From positions 1-64,000 of the forward strand of contig CP102404.1 in assembly GCA_024628785.1 (NCBI GenBank): 64,000 bases of DNA. The letters are read 5' to 3'. The position numbers were made by a program, and so were the translations under genes. The DNA is from Fusobacteria bacterium ZRK30. GTDB lineage: Bacteria > Fusobacteriota > Fusobacteriia > Fusobacteriales > Fusobacteriaceae. This document shows, one piece after another, positions 1-7,842 of the stretch. Under the pieces are notes generated by a model. It did not search any database and was not told where the DNA came from. It saw only the letters and a program-made list of their open reading frames with translations. Each line of letters begins with the position of its first letter. Position 1 is the stretch's first letter.

Positions 1-238
1 AAAATTCAAGCCCGGAATATCACCCTCAAAAATCTCTATAAAATTCTCCACCTTCAGGAGTATATATTATATGCTGAGTTTTACCTTCTATTAAATAGTA
101 TGTATTAAATTTTTTAAACCGTTCATAATAGATAGAAGTTCCCTTAGTCAGTTTTTCGATTGACATAAGGTCTTCAAATTTAGTTCCAATAAGTTCTTCA
201 AAATTAATTTTACGCAGTATATCTGATTTAGCAATCAT
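1..238 (-). pseudogene. N-terminal part of a Crp/Fnr-like regulator, frameshifted, cut by window edge
   Basis: An ATG at 238 follows a strong Shine-Dalgarno (GGAGGAGA at 241-248) and opens a 70-codon frame ending at TGA 26-28. A longer GTG start at 253 would sit on the ribosome binding site, so I prefer 238. The protein looks like the first half of a cyclic-nucleotide-binding fold, with a segment YYLIEG followed by IIYTPEGGE. Removing one base from the run of four A at 40-43 joins it to a second frame reading FIEIFEGDIPGLNF. That matches the usual Crp pattern of a beta strand followed by a 'xxxGDxxG' turn. I infer a one-base insertion or sequencing error in a gene that continues left of the window. 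The family assignment rests on pattern only. Confidence 0.5.
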
Positions 239-461
239 AGTCTCCTCCTTCACTTGAAATTATTCATCTAGACAAATAAATATTCAAAATTATAGCATAT
301 TTATTTAACTGGTACTATTTAAAATAAGGAGGTTATAGAGGTCAAAATAAGCCTCCCTCAGTAAAAATGATTACTATAAAAGACTATTTTTATGAATTTC
401 GTTTACCTTTAATTATCCTGTCGTTATTATTTTTTATAATAATATCTACACATCTTTTTAA

Positions 462-1391
462 CTAATTTATTAAAAATATCAATCCTCCAATTGTAAAAAT
501 AGATACTATTGTTCCCAAGACTGTAACAGCAGCCGTTTCCTTTTCATATATTTTAAATTTCGATGAAAAAATAGGCGCTGTAGAAGCTGTAGGCATAGCA
601 GAAACAATAAGAATCTCATTAAAAATATTTCCTGTAACTCCTATTCCCACCATTACACCATAGAATATTATGGGGGATGTAATATTTCTTATAAATATAA
701 GAAGTGCTACCTCACGAGTAATAGCTATCCTGGTGTAAGCCATAAAAAGCCCTGTGGTAAATAATGAAATAGCTGGTGCTGTATCTCCTAAAAATTTAAA
801 GCCGGATATAATATATTCTGGTATCGATATATGAAAAAATGAAAACATAAGTCCCAGTATAGGTGCAAAGACAATCGGGGTTTTAGCCAAATTAAACAAC
901 TGTAAAAATATTGATTTAAAGCTGACATTACCCGGATCATCATGATACTCTACCAAAAACATCGTAATAGGAGTTATTAATAGAAACACAAGGAGACTCC
1001 CAATAACTACAACTGCTATTCCTTCACTTCCATAGAGATGAGAAATTATAGGAATTCCCATAAAAGCTGCATTTGGAAAAGCAGACATGAGAGAAGCCTG
1101 GGAAGTTTCTTTAGGATGTTTTTTTAATTTATAGTGGTATATAGTATACGTTTTAATATACGTCAACAAAAGACCTATACTAATTACAACAATTATATTT
1201 ATATTCAGAAATGTTTCTATCGGCTTTGTCACAGTCATATTGAATAAAAGAGCCGGCGTGGCCAGTAAAATTATAAAATCAACCAATGATTTTGAGTGTT
1301 CCTCCTTGAATATCCCTTTTTTTCCTGCATACCATCCTATTAAAATAGTAAAAAATAAAGGAAATAGAATATTAATAATCAATAAAATCAT
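462..1391 (-). CDS. AEC (auxin efflux carrier) family transporter
   Basis: The 309-residue protein is almost entirely hydrophobic, with about ten predicted membrane segments. It carries the AEC/malate-permease pattern: an N-terminal segment ending in a GWYAGKKG turn, an 'ATPALLFNM' segment near residue 45, and a central 'AFPNAAFMGIPI' segment near residue 105. AEC proteins export or exchange organic anions such as malate across the cytoplasmic membrane; the substrate cannot be read from the sequence. The ATG at 1391 is preceded by a GGGGGA ribosome site. The gene stands alone, divergent from the molybdenum/purine island, with a perfect palindrome in the shared upstream region. Length is normal for the family. 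Confidence 0.85.
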   Translation of the reverse strand: MILLIINILFPLFFTILIGWYAGKKGIFKEEHSKSLVDFIILLATPALLFNMTVTKPIETFLNINIIVVISIGLLLTYIKTYTIYHYKLKKHPKETSQASLMSAFPNAAFMGIPIISHLYGSEGIAVVVIGSLLVFLLITPITMFLVEYHDDPGNVSFKSIFLQLFNLAKTPIVFAPILGLMFSFFHISIPEYIISGFKFLGDTAPAISLFTTGLFMAYTRIAITREVALLIFIRNITSPIIFYGVMVGIGVTGNIFNEILIVSAMPTASTAPIFSSKFKIYEKETAAVTVLGTIVSIFTIGGLIFLIN

Positions 1392-1575
1392 AGCTGTCCC
1401 CCTATTTTATTTGATATCTCATTCATAATATTCACCCTCTTTATTTATTTTATTCTTACAAATTCTTGCTTCTCACTTCCTTTCTTACTGTTAAAGATTT
1501 AAATCCTTCGATCTAAATTCACCTGCCTTTTGCTTGTTTTATATTTGAATTATAGTGAAGATCGTTTTAAAGTTA

Positions 1576-1591
1576 AACGTCAATTGACGTT
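1576..1591. promoter_or_regulatory. 16-bp perfect palindrome, candidate operator
   Basis: AACGTCAATTGACGTT is its own reverse complement. It lies in the divergent region between the AEC transporter and yqeB, 185 bp from the former and 165 bp from the latter. Its symmetry and position fit a dimeric repressor site. The regulator is unknown. Confidence 0.4.
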
Positions 1592-1643
1592 ATCTTTTTC
1601 ATTTTGAACCATTTCATAAAAACATGACTATGTAAACATAATA

Positions 1644-1695
1644 GATATCTGATTAACATATCTAATAACCGGTAGTTCCCTTTAAGAACTTGGCA
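1644..1695 (-). pseudogene. Remnant of a pepP-like gene upstream of yqeB
   Basis: This stretch aligns with 23816-23871 inside the intact Xaa-Pro aminopeptidase gene, with about 46 of 52 aligned positions identical and one 4-base gap. On the minus strand it still reads FLKGTTGY, matching the aminopeptidase segment, and then hits a stop. The 4-base deletion destroys the frame, so it is a relic and not a gene. Its end overlaps the -24 element of the yqeB sigma-54 promoter. Confidence 0.6.
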
Positions 1696-1706
1696 TATAA
1701 ATTGCT
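1691..1706 (+). promoter_or_regulatory. Sigma-54 (-24/-12) promoter of yqeB
   Basis: TGGCATATAAATTGCT matches the TGGCAC-N5-TTGCW consensus, with GG at 1692-1693, GC at 1704-1705 and exactly 10 bp between the two conserved G positions (1693 and 1704). It lies 51 bp before the yqeB start. A partial match to the upstream activator motif seen before ygeX (TTCATTTTGA) is at 1598-1607. Confidence 0.75.
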
Positions 1707-1756
1707 ACATGTATATTTAAAAGTACATTATTAAATAGTTATCTGGAGGGTATGAA

Positions 1757-2602
1757 ATGAAAGATGTAATAGTGATTAGAGGCGGAGGAGATATAGCTTC
1801 TGGAGTGATACAAAAATTTCATAGGAGTGGGTTTAAAGTAATCGTGTTAGAAATAGAGAAACCATCTTTTATTAGGAGGAAAATATGTTATGGAGAAGCA
1901 GTATATGAAGGGGAAATGTTCTTAGAGGGAAGCAGGGCTATTTTAGCTCAAAATATATTTGAAGCTGAGGAAATAATAAAAAATAATCATATCGCTATAC
2001 TGATAGATCAAACAGGGAATAAAATAAAAAAGTTAAAGCCACTAGCTGTAGTCGATGCTACTTTAGCGAAAAAGAATTTAGGAACTAACATAAAGATGGC
2101 TCCCATAACAATAGGGCTGGGACCAGGATTTGAAGCTGGAAAAGATGTAAACATTGCAATAGAAACAATGCGTGGTCACGATCTTGGGAGATTAATTTTT
2201 AAAGGAAAGACACTGGATAATACAGGAGTTCCAGGGGTAATCGACGGTTACGGAAAAAAAAGGGTTGTCTATAGTGAAACTTCAGGAGTAATTAGAAATA
2301 TAAAAAATATAGGGGACATGGTAAAGAAAGACCAGGTATTGGGCTACATAGGTGAAACTGAAATAAAATCTCCTCTAACGGGTATTATAAGAGGACTTCT
2401 AAGGAATGGCTATACGGTACCAAAGGGGTTTAAAATAGGAGATATTGATCCAAGATTAGAAGAAAGAAAAAATTGTTTCACTATATCTGATAAAGCAAGA
2501 AACATAGGTGGATCAGCTTTAGAAGCCTTTTTTTATTTGAGGAGGAGACTGGATGAGAAAACTAATAATATTAATAATAACACTAGCAATAATAGGGTGT
2601 AG
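1757..2602 (+). CDS. yqeB: Selenium-dependent molybdenum hydroxylase accessory protein YqeB
   Basis: The 281-residue protein starts with a Rossmann-type glycine motif, RGGGDIASG (residues 8-16). A second beta-rich domain around residues 175-235 resembles a lipoyl/biotinyl-like fold (SGVIRNI, GDMVKKDQVLGYIGE). This is the architecture of YqeB (EF2563 family), which is distantly XdhC-like and occurs in genomes with selenium-dependent molybdenum hydroxylases. Its biochemical step is not firmly known; it is thought to help mature the labile-selenium molybdenum cofactor. It opens the island under a -24/-12 promoter and overlaps the start of modA by about 50 bp, so the two are translationally linked. 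Context with xdhD, moaA and the molybdopterin-binding protein supports the assignment. Confidence 0.85.
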   Translation: MKDVIVIRGGGDIASGVIQKFHRSGFKVIVLEIEKPSFIRRKICYGEAVYEGEMFLEGSRAILAQNIFEAEEIIKNNHIAILIDQTGNKIKKLKPLAVVDATLAKKNLGTNIKMAPITIGLGPGFEAGKDVNIAIETMRGHDLGRLIFKGKTLDNTGVPGVIDGYGKKRVVYSETSGVIRNIKNIGDMVKKDQVLGYIGETEIKSPLTGIIRGLLRNGYTVPKGFKIGDIDPRLEERKNCFTISDKARNIGGSALEAFFYLRRRLDEKTNNINNNTSNNRV

Positions 2603-3257
2603 TAAACCTGAAGAGCATCAAGAAGTTATAATTAATGCAGCAGCAAGCCTTACAGAAGGGATAGAAGAGGTCGCCAAATCTTATGAAAAAGAAACAGGAA
2701 TTAAAGTGATAATAAATTTAGGTGGTTCTGGTTCTTTAAGAAAACAGGTAGAAGAAGGAGCTCCTGTTGATTTTATCTTTTTAGCTTCTGAAAAAGATTT
2801 AAGAAAATTACAGCAGGAAGATCTTGTGGAAAAAAAAGAAGATTTGCTTGAAAATAATTTAGTAGTTATAGGAAAAAATAAATTAGACGAATTAAAGGAT
2901 ATAACTGGATTAATAGCGATAGGAGATCCTGGTTTTGTTCCAGCGGGGAGATATGCTAAAGAAGCTTTAATAACAGAAGGTATATGGGACAGCGTAAAAA
3001 AAAATATTTTATTAACAAAGGATGTAAGATCAGCATTATCATATACTGAAAGAGAAGAAGTTGATTATTCATTTGTTTATAAAACAGATGCAAATCCCAA
3101 AAAAGGGTATCAAATCTATCAGGTGGACAAAAGAAAACATTCTCCTATTATATATTCTGCAGGAGTTAGAAAAGGGAGTGTTGAAGGAAGTAAATTTAAC
3201 GAATATCTGCTGAAAAGAATATCAATTTTTAAAAAATATGGATTTGTGGTGAGATAG
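2553..3257 (+). CDS. modA: Molybdate ABC transporter substrate-binding lipoprotein ModA
   Basis: The 234-residue protein begins with a lipoprotein signal peptide ending in the lipobox IIGC (Cys16), so it is probably anchored outside the inner membrane. The mature part has the ModA pattern: an 'AAASLTEGIEEV' strand-turn-helix, 'NLGGSGSLRKQVEEGAPVD', and a late 'YSAGV' segment. It should bind molybdate or tungstate for the molybdenum cofactor made by MoaA and used by XdhD. The start lies inside the 3' end of yqeB behind an AGGAGGAG site. No modB or modC follows; only a possible modB tail remains, so import must rely on components elsewhere or be lost. Confidence 0.85.
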   Translation: MRKLIILIITLAIIGCSKPEEHQEVIINAAASLTEGIEEVAKSYEKETGIKVIINLGGSGSLRKQVEEGAPVDFIFLASEKDLRKLQQEDLVEKKEDLLENNLVVIGKNKLDELKDITGLIAIGDPGFVPAGRYAKEALITEGIWDSVKKNILLTKDVRSALSYTEREEVDYSFVYKTDANPKKGYQIYQVDKRKHSPIIYSAGVRKGSVEGSKFNEYLLKRISIFKKYGFVVR

Positions 3258-3267
3258 AACTCAATTA

Positions 3268-3366
3268 GTGTTTACTCAAAAAGCGGGATTAATAGCTTGT
3301 ATAACTGTATGTATTAACTTTATTGCAATGTGGAATTATAACTATTGTTGGATAAATAAAAAATAA
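3268..3366 (+). pseudogene. Possible C-terminal remnant of modB
   Basis: Directly after modA a 32-codon open stretch from a GTG reads as one hydrophobic segment (LIACITVCINFIAM) followed by a short basic tail ending in NKK and a stop. No ribosome site precedes it. Its position and shape fit the last membrane helix of a ModB permease whose upstream part has been deleted. It could also be chance coding-like sequence. Confidence 0.3.
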
Positions 3367-3382
3367 AAAAAGGGATGAGTCT

Positions 3383-4345
3383 ATGAAAGATAAGTTTGGC
3401 AGAGAAATAGATTATATGAGAATATCTGTAACAGAGCAGTGTAACTATAGGTGCTTTTATTGTATGCCTCAAGAAGAAAATATTAAACTGGCAAAAAAAA
3501 ATGTTATAAGTAAAAATGAAATACTAGATATTGTGAAGGTAGGGGTAAAATTAGGGATAAAGAAAATCAGAATAACAGGCGGTGAGCCTTTAATCCGAAG
3601 AGATATAGATAAAATATTATATGAAATATCTAAAATAAAGGAAATAAAAGAATTATGCCTTACTACAAATGGGAGTACTTTAAATGAAAAAATAGAATTT
3701 CTCAAGATTTGCGGAGTAACAAGAATAAATGTAAGTTTAGATTCTTTAAAAGAAAAAAAATTTAAAGAAATAACTAAGACAGGAGATTTTAATAAAGTTT
3801 GGAAAGGAATAAAAAGAGCTATAGAAAATGGGATAGAAGTGAGGATTAATAGTGTAATAATAGATGGAGTAAATGAAGATGAAATAATAAATTTAGCTAA
3901 TTTAACAGAAACATATCCTATAGATGTAAGATTTATAGAATTAATGCCAATAGGAGAAGGGAAGAGGTATCAAGGATTTACAGGAAATGATATACGAAAG
4001 ATCATATGTAGGAGTAAAAAGCTAAAGAATTTAAAAAGAAAAGAGGGGGCTTCAGAATATTATAGATTAGAAGGGGGAAAAGGGAAAATAGGGTTTATTA
4101 ATCCAATAAGTAATTGTTTTTGCCGGGAATGTAATAGGATAAGAGTCACATCAAAAGGAATAATGAAACAGTGTCTTAATAAAAAATCAACCTTTAAATT
4201 AAGTAATGTTATGAAAAATAGTATAAATGAAAAAGAAAAAATAGAAATTATTGCTAAAGAAATATATAATAAACCTGAAAAGCATTTATTTAATAACATA
4301 AATAAATTCGAAGATGAATATAATATGAATCAAATAGGCGGGTAA
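3383..4345 (+). CDS. moaA: GTP 3',8-cyclase MoaA (molybdenum cofactor biosynthesis)
   Basis: This 320-residue radical-SAM enzyme converts GTP to 3',8-cyclo-7,8-dihydro-GTP, the first step of molybdopterin synthesis. The N-terminal [4Fe-4S] motif is C20-x3-C24-x2-C27 (CNYRCFYC). The second cluster typical of MoaA is the CRECNRIR...KQC region near residues 245-265. The protein ends in the conserved Gly-Gly pair (NQIGG) that enters the active site in this family. An AAAGGGATG site precedes the ATG. It lies between modA and the sigma-54 activator, which starts only 6 bp after its stop, and should supply cofactor for XdhD. Confidence 0.95.
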   Translation: MKDKFGREIDYMRISVTEQCNYRCFYCMPQEENIKLAKKNVISKNEILDIVKVGVKLGIKKIRITGGEPLIRRDIDKILYEISKIKEIKELCLTTNGSTLNEKIEFLKICGVTRINVSLDSLKEKKFKEITKTGDFNKVWKGIKRAIENGIEVRINSVIIDGVNEDEIINLANLTETYPIDVRFIELMPIGEGKRYQGFTGNDIRKIICRSKKLKNLKRKEGASEYYRLEGGKGKIGFINPISNCFCRECNRIRVTSKGIMKQCLNKKSTFKLSNVMKNSINEKEKIEIIAKEIYNKPEKHLFNNINKFEDEYNMNQIGG

Positions 4346-4351
4346 TTTATA

Positions 4352-6097
4352 ATGATAAAAGATGGAATAGGGTTAGTACAGATAAAAAGTCATGTAAAAA
4401 AATATGCTGCTATAATTTCTTCAACAATTAAGGTTGACGTAGAGATAATTGATAAAGATATGATAAGAATAGCAGGAACAGGAATCTTTAAAAAAAGTGT
4501 TGGAGTGACAGCCAAAGGATCAGTTTATAAAGATGTATTAAAAACAGGAGAACCTCATGTAATAAAGGAGCCGGGAAAAGATAAATTATGTATGACGTGC
4601 TTAGAAAAAGATAGGTGCCCAGAAACGCTGGAAATATCAACTCCAATATTTTATAATAGCAAGATAATAGGAGTAATAGGCTTAGTGTGTTCTACAAATT
4701 ATCAAAAGGAAAGAGTTCTAGAAAATTTAAACTCACACCTTAAGTTTATAAAACAAATAAGTGAATTTATTTCTATAAAAATAAATGAACAAAATGATAA
4801 TTTATTTAGAAAAGAAAGGGAAGAACTCTTCTATGAAATACTGAATGTTATAGATAAAGGTGTAATAGTATTAGACCAAGAGAATAAGTTGATTCATTTA
4901 AATAATTCTGCCATGAAAGAGTTAGAATTATCTCCTAATTCATTGAATAAAAAGATAAATATAGAAAATAAGAATGAATTCTTATTTGGAAAAGAAACCT
5001 ATGAAGTAACTACCTGTGAAAGAAGTTATACTATAGTAGGAAAAATGTTTGAAACTGAAAATCTAAAAGAAGAAACAAATAATGTCTTTATATTTGATAG
5101 TATTAAAAAATTAAATGATGAATTTCAACAATTATCAGCAGAGAGGGCTTTAGGGATAGAAGCTATAATAGGGGAGTCTTATCCAATGCTCAGGCTGAAA
5201 GGAAAAATAAAAAAAATAGCTCCAACTAAATCTACTGTATTAATAACCGGAGAAAGTGGAACCGGTAAAGAATTAGTAGCCAGAGCTATCCATGCTCACT
5301 CAGATAGAAAGGATAAACCTTTTATAGCAATAAATTGTGCAGCGATACCAGATTCTCTACTTGAAAGTGAATTATTCGGTTACATAAAAGGAGCTTTTTC
5401 AGGGGCTAGTTCTAATGGGAGAATGGGAAAATTTGAATTAGCTAATAAAGGGGTAATATTTTTAGATGAAATAGGAGATATGCCTCTTTATTTACAGGCA
5501 AAACTTCTAAGAGTACTGCAAGAAAGAAAATTAGTAAGAATAGGATCTAATAAATTAATGGATTTAGATATAAGGGTTTTGGCAGCTACAAATATAGATC
5601 TTAAAGAGAGGATTGAAAAGAAAAAATTTAGAGAAGATCTTTATTATCGATTAAATGTAATTCCTATTGAAATTCCAAATCTAAAGAGCAGAGGAAAAGA
5701 CATACTGTTAATAATAGAACAGTTGATGAAAAAATATAATAAAGTTTTAAATAAGTATGTTCATACCATAGATATTGAAACTAAAAAAATATTAATGTCT
5801 TATGAGTGGCCTGGAAATGTCAGGGAATTAGAAAATGTAGTAGAATTTATGATAAATTTATCTGATGAAAGTGGTATTATAACGAAAGACTTACTTCCTG
5901 ACAATTTAATTTCAGAAGAAAAATCTGCTGTAAATATTTTAGAAAGTGTTTTAACTATAGCTGATGCAGAAAAGATTTTAATAGAAAATGCAATAAAGAA
6001 ATATGGCAATAATACAAGTGGGAAAAAAGAAGCTGCAAAAGAATTAGGGATAGGAATAGCAACATTATATAGGAAAGTTGAAAAATATAATATTTAA
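4352..6097 (+). CDS. Sigma-54-dependent transcriptional activator (YgeV-like)
   Basis: The 581-residue protein has three parts. Residues 1-150 form a GAF/PAS-like sensory region with a cysteine group C80-x2-C83-x5-C89, which could bind metal or an Fe-S cluster or sense redox. A PAS-like linker follows. The AAA+ domain has Walker A GESGTGKE at about residue 300 and the sigma-54 contact loop GAFSGA near residue 347. A Fis-type helix-turn-helix ends the protein (SGKKEAAKELGIGIATLYRK). This is the layout of E. coli YgeV, whose gene sits next to ygeX and ygeY. It probably acts on the -24/-12 promoters before yqeB and ygeX through the TTATCAAAATGAKAA sites. A strong terminator follows at once. Confidence 0.9.
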   Translation: MIKDGIGLVQIKSHVKKYAAIISSTIKVDVEIIDKDMIRIAGTGIFKKSVGVTAKGSVYKDVLKTGEPHVIKEPGKDKLCMTCLEKDRCPETLEISTPIFYNSKIIGVIGLVCSTNYQKERVLENLNSHLKFIKQISEFISIKINEQNDNLFRKEREELFYEILNVIDKGVIVLDQENKLIHLNNSAMKELELSPNSLNKKINIENKNEFLFGKETYEVTTCERSYTIVGKMFETENLKEETNNVFIFDSIKKLNDEFQQLSAERALGIEAIIGESYPMLRLKGKIKKIAPTKSTVLITGESGTGKELVARAIHAHSDRKDKPFIAINCAAIPDSLLESELFGYIKGAFSGASSNGRMGKFELANKGVIFLDEIGDMPLYLQAKLLRVLQERKLVRIGSNKLMDLDIRVLAATNIDLKERIEKKKFREDLYYRLNVIPIEIPNLKSRGKDILLIIEQLMKKYNKVLNKYVHTIDIETKKILMSYEWPGNVRELENVVEFMINLSDESGIITKDLLPDNLISEEKSAVNILESVLTIADAEKILIENAIKKYGNNTSGKKEAAKELGIGIATLYRKVEKYNI

Positions 6098-6135
6098 AAA
6101 GGTTAGTACAGTTAAATCTGTACTAACCTTTTTTT
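6097..6135 (+). terminator. Rho-independent terminator after the sigma-54 activator
   Basis: Perfect 11-bp stem GGTTAGTACAG (6101-6111) / CTGTACTAACC (6118-6128) with a 6-base loop, followed by a run of T. It separates the yqeB-activator operon from the ygeX operon. Confidence 0.9.
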
Positions 6136-6161
6136 TATTGTTAATAAAGATCCCCCTCTAA

Positions 6162-6273
6162 TTATCAAAATGATAACTTTGAGATAAAAATCACTATATA
6201 TATATTTAAAAGCCAGTAAAGGTTAAATTAAATCTATTCTCATTTTGATAACAATTAATTCTCATTTTGATAA
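6162..6273. promoter_or_regulatory. Three upstream activator sites for the ygeX promoter
   Basis: Three 15-bp matches occur: TTATCAAAATGATAA at 6162-6176 (palindromic arms TTATCA/TGATAA) and TTCTCATTTTGATAA at 6237-6251 and 6259-6273. The last two start 22 bp apart, two helical turns, and read TTATCAAAATGAGAA on the other strand. They end about 140 bp upstream of the -24 element, the normal distance for enhancer sites bound by a sigma-54 activator. The neighbouring YgeV-like activator is the obvious candidate. Confidence 0.75.
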
Positions 6274-6412
6274 TTACGTTTTTTATATCATTTTTAAATA
6301 GTGTTTCAACAACAAAATAAGAGCAAATAGAGTTAGTAGAAAAGGTGATGGCTGAAAAACTTAGGTTTTAACTTTTTAAAATATGCTTTTAATTTTATCA
6401 AAAGAGAAACAT

Positions 6413-6430
6413 TTGGCATAAAACTTGCTT
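6413..6430 (+). promoter_or_regulatory. Sigma-54 (-24/-12) promoter of the ygeX operon
   Basis: TGGCATAAAACTTGCT has GG at 6415-6416 and GC at 6427-6428 with exactly 10 bp between the conserved G positions. It implies a 5' leader of roughly 125 bases before the ygeX ATG at 6566, in which I see no clear structured RNA. Confidence 0.85.
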
Positions 6431-6565
6431 ATACTATTTTATAGATGGCAATAGGATAATTAAGTGAAACTTTTAATTTATTTAAAGTAGATGAAAAAAG
6501 AATAACTTATCTGTAACTTTAACTATTCTAAGAACATCTATAAAATTAAAATATAGGAGAGTGAC

Positions 6566-7771
6566 ATGGAAAAAAATATAAAATGGACTAAAAATAATAT
6601 CAAGAAAACCAACTATAAAGAGTGTATTGAATTTTTAAGTGAAAAAGAAGTAGGAAAAGCAAAAAGTTTTCATGAAAGTTTTGATCAATATACAGTAACT
6701 CCATTAGCTGACTTAGGTAATCTGGCTAACCATATTGGATTGAATGGAGTTTATCTAAAAGATGAATCATATAGATTTGGGCTAAATGCATTTAAAGTAT
6801 TAGGCGGGTCATTTGCAATGGGAAGATACCTTGCTTCTAAATTAGGTCGTGATATTTCTGAATTAGGATATAAAGAACTAATTTCAGAAGATGTAAAAAA
6901 AGAATTAGGAGATATTACATTTGCTACAGCAACTGATGGAAATCACGGTAGAGGAGTAGCCTGGACTGCTAATAAATTAAATCAAAAATCAGTAGTTTAC
7001 ATGCCAAAAGGATCTTCTATAACAAGACTTGAAAATATAAGAGCAGAAGGTGCTGAGGCAAGCATCACAGAAGTGAACTATGACGATGCAGTAAGAATTG
7101 CAACAGATTACGCAAATAAAAATAATGGAGTAGTTATTCAGGATACTGCGTGGGAAGGATATGAAGAGATCCCGGCATGGATTATGCAGGGATACGGAAC
7201 AATGGCCTTAGAATCAATAGAGCAGTTAAAAGAAAAGAAAATCGAAAAACCAACTCATATTTTTTTACAGGCAGGAGTAGGCTCATTAGCCGGTGCAGTA
7301 CAGGGAGTTTTCGCTTCAATATATGGAGATGACTGTCCGACAACTGTAATAGTGGAATCAAACTTAGCAGATTGCTTATATAAATCAGCAAAGGCAGGAG
7401 AAATGAAATATGTTGGTGGAGATATGCAGACAATTATGGCTGGTCTTGCTTGTGGTGAGCCAAACACAATAGGTTGGGAAGTATTAAAGAATCATTCGGC
7501 AGCATTTGTATCTTGTCCAGACTGGGTAGCTGCAAATGGGATGAGAATATTAGGGTGCCCTATTAAGGGAGATGACCAAGTAGTCTCAGGAGAATCAGGA
7601 GCAGTTACAGCGGGATTATTATTTGAAGTAATGACTAACCCTGAATATGCTCAAATGAAAGAAGATTTAAAGTTAGATGAGAATTCAAAAGTATTACTAT
7701 TTTCCACTGAGGGAGATACAGATCCTGAAGTATACAAAAAAATAGTATGGCAGGGAGCTCATACAAAATAA
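6566..7771 (+). CDS. ygeX: 2,3-diaminopropionate ammonia-lyase YgeX
   Basis: This 401-residue PLP enzyme of fold type II cleaves 2,3-diaminopropionate to pyruvate and two ammonia. The PLP lysine is K77 in NAFKVLGGS, the same position as in the E. coli enzyme. The phosphate-binding region includes TATDGNHGRGVAW, and the C-terminal STEGDTD segment is typical. Length equals the E. coli protein. In bacteria that degrade urate anaerobically, diaminopropionate is a proposed intermediate and ygeX belongs to the conserved cluster. It is the first gene of the long operon behind the -24/-12 promoter, with an AGGAGAG site. A short inverted repeat after the stop may tune expression against ygeY. Confidence 0.95.
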   Translation: MEKNIKWTKNNIKKTNYKECIEFLSEKEVGKAKSFHESFDQYTVTPLADLGNLANHIGLNGVYLKDESYRFGLNAFKVLGGSFAMGRYLASKLGRDISELGYKELISEDVKKELGDITFATATDGNHGRGVAWTANKLNQKSVVYMPKGSSITRLENIRAEGAEASITEVNYDDAVRIATDYANKNNGVVIQDTAWEGYEEIPAWIMQGYGTMALESIEQLKEKKIEKPTHIFLQAGVGSLAGAVQGVFASIYGDDCPTTVIVESNLADCLYKSAKAGEMKYVGGDMQTIMAGLACGEPNTIGWEVLKNHSAAFVSCPDWVAANGMRILGCPIKGDDQVVSGESGAVTAGLLFEVMTNPEYAQMKEDLKLDENSKVLLFSTEGDTDPEVYKKIVWQGAHTK

Positions 7772-7797
7772 CTCAAATATTTACGGTGTTTTGAGTT
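7770..7797 (+). repeat. Intercistronic hairpin between ygeX and ygeY
   Basis: AACTCAAA (7770-7777) pairs with TTTGAGTT (7790-7797) around a 12-base loop. No T run follows, so it looks like an mRNA stability or processing element, not a full terminator. Confidence 0.4.
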
Positions 7798-7842
7798 TCT
7801 GGAAATACAATAAAAAAATAATATAAATTCAGGAGGAATAAA

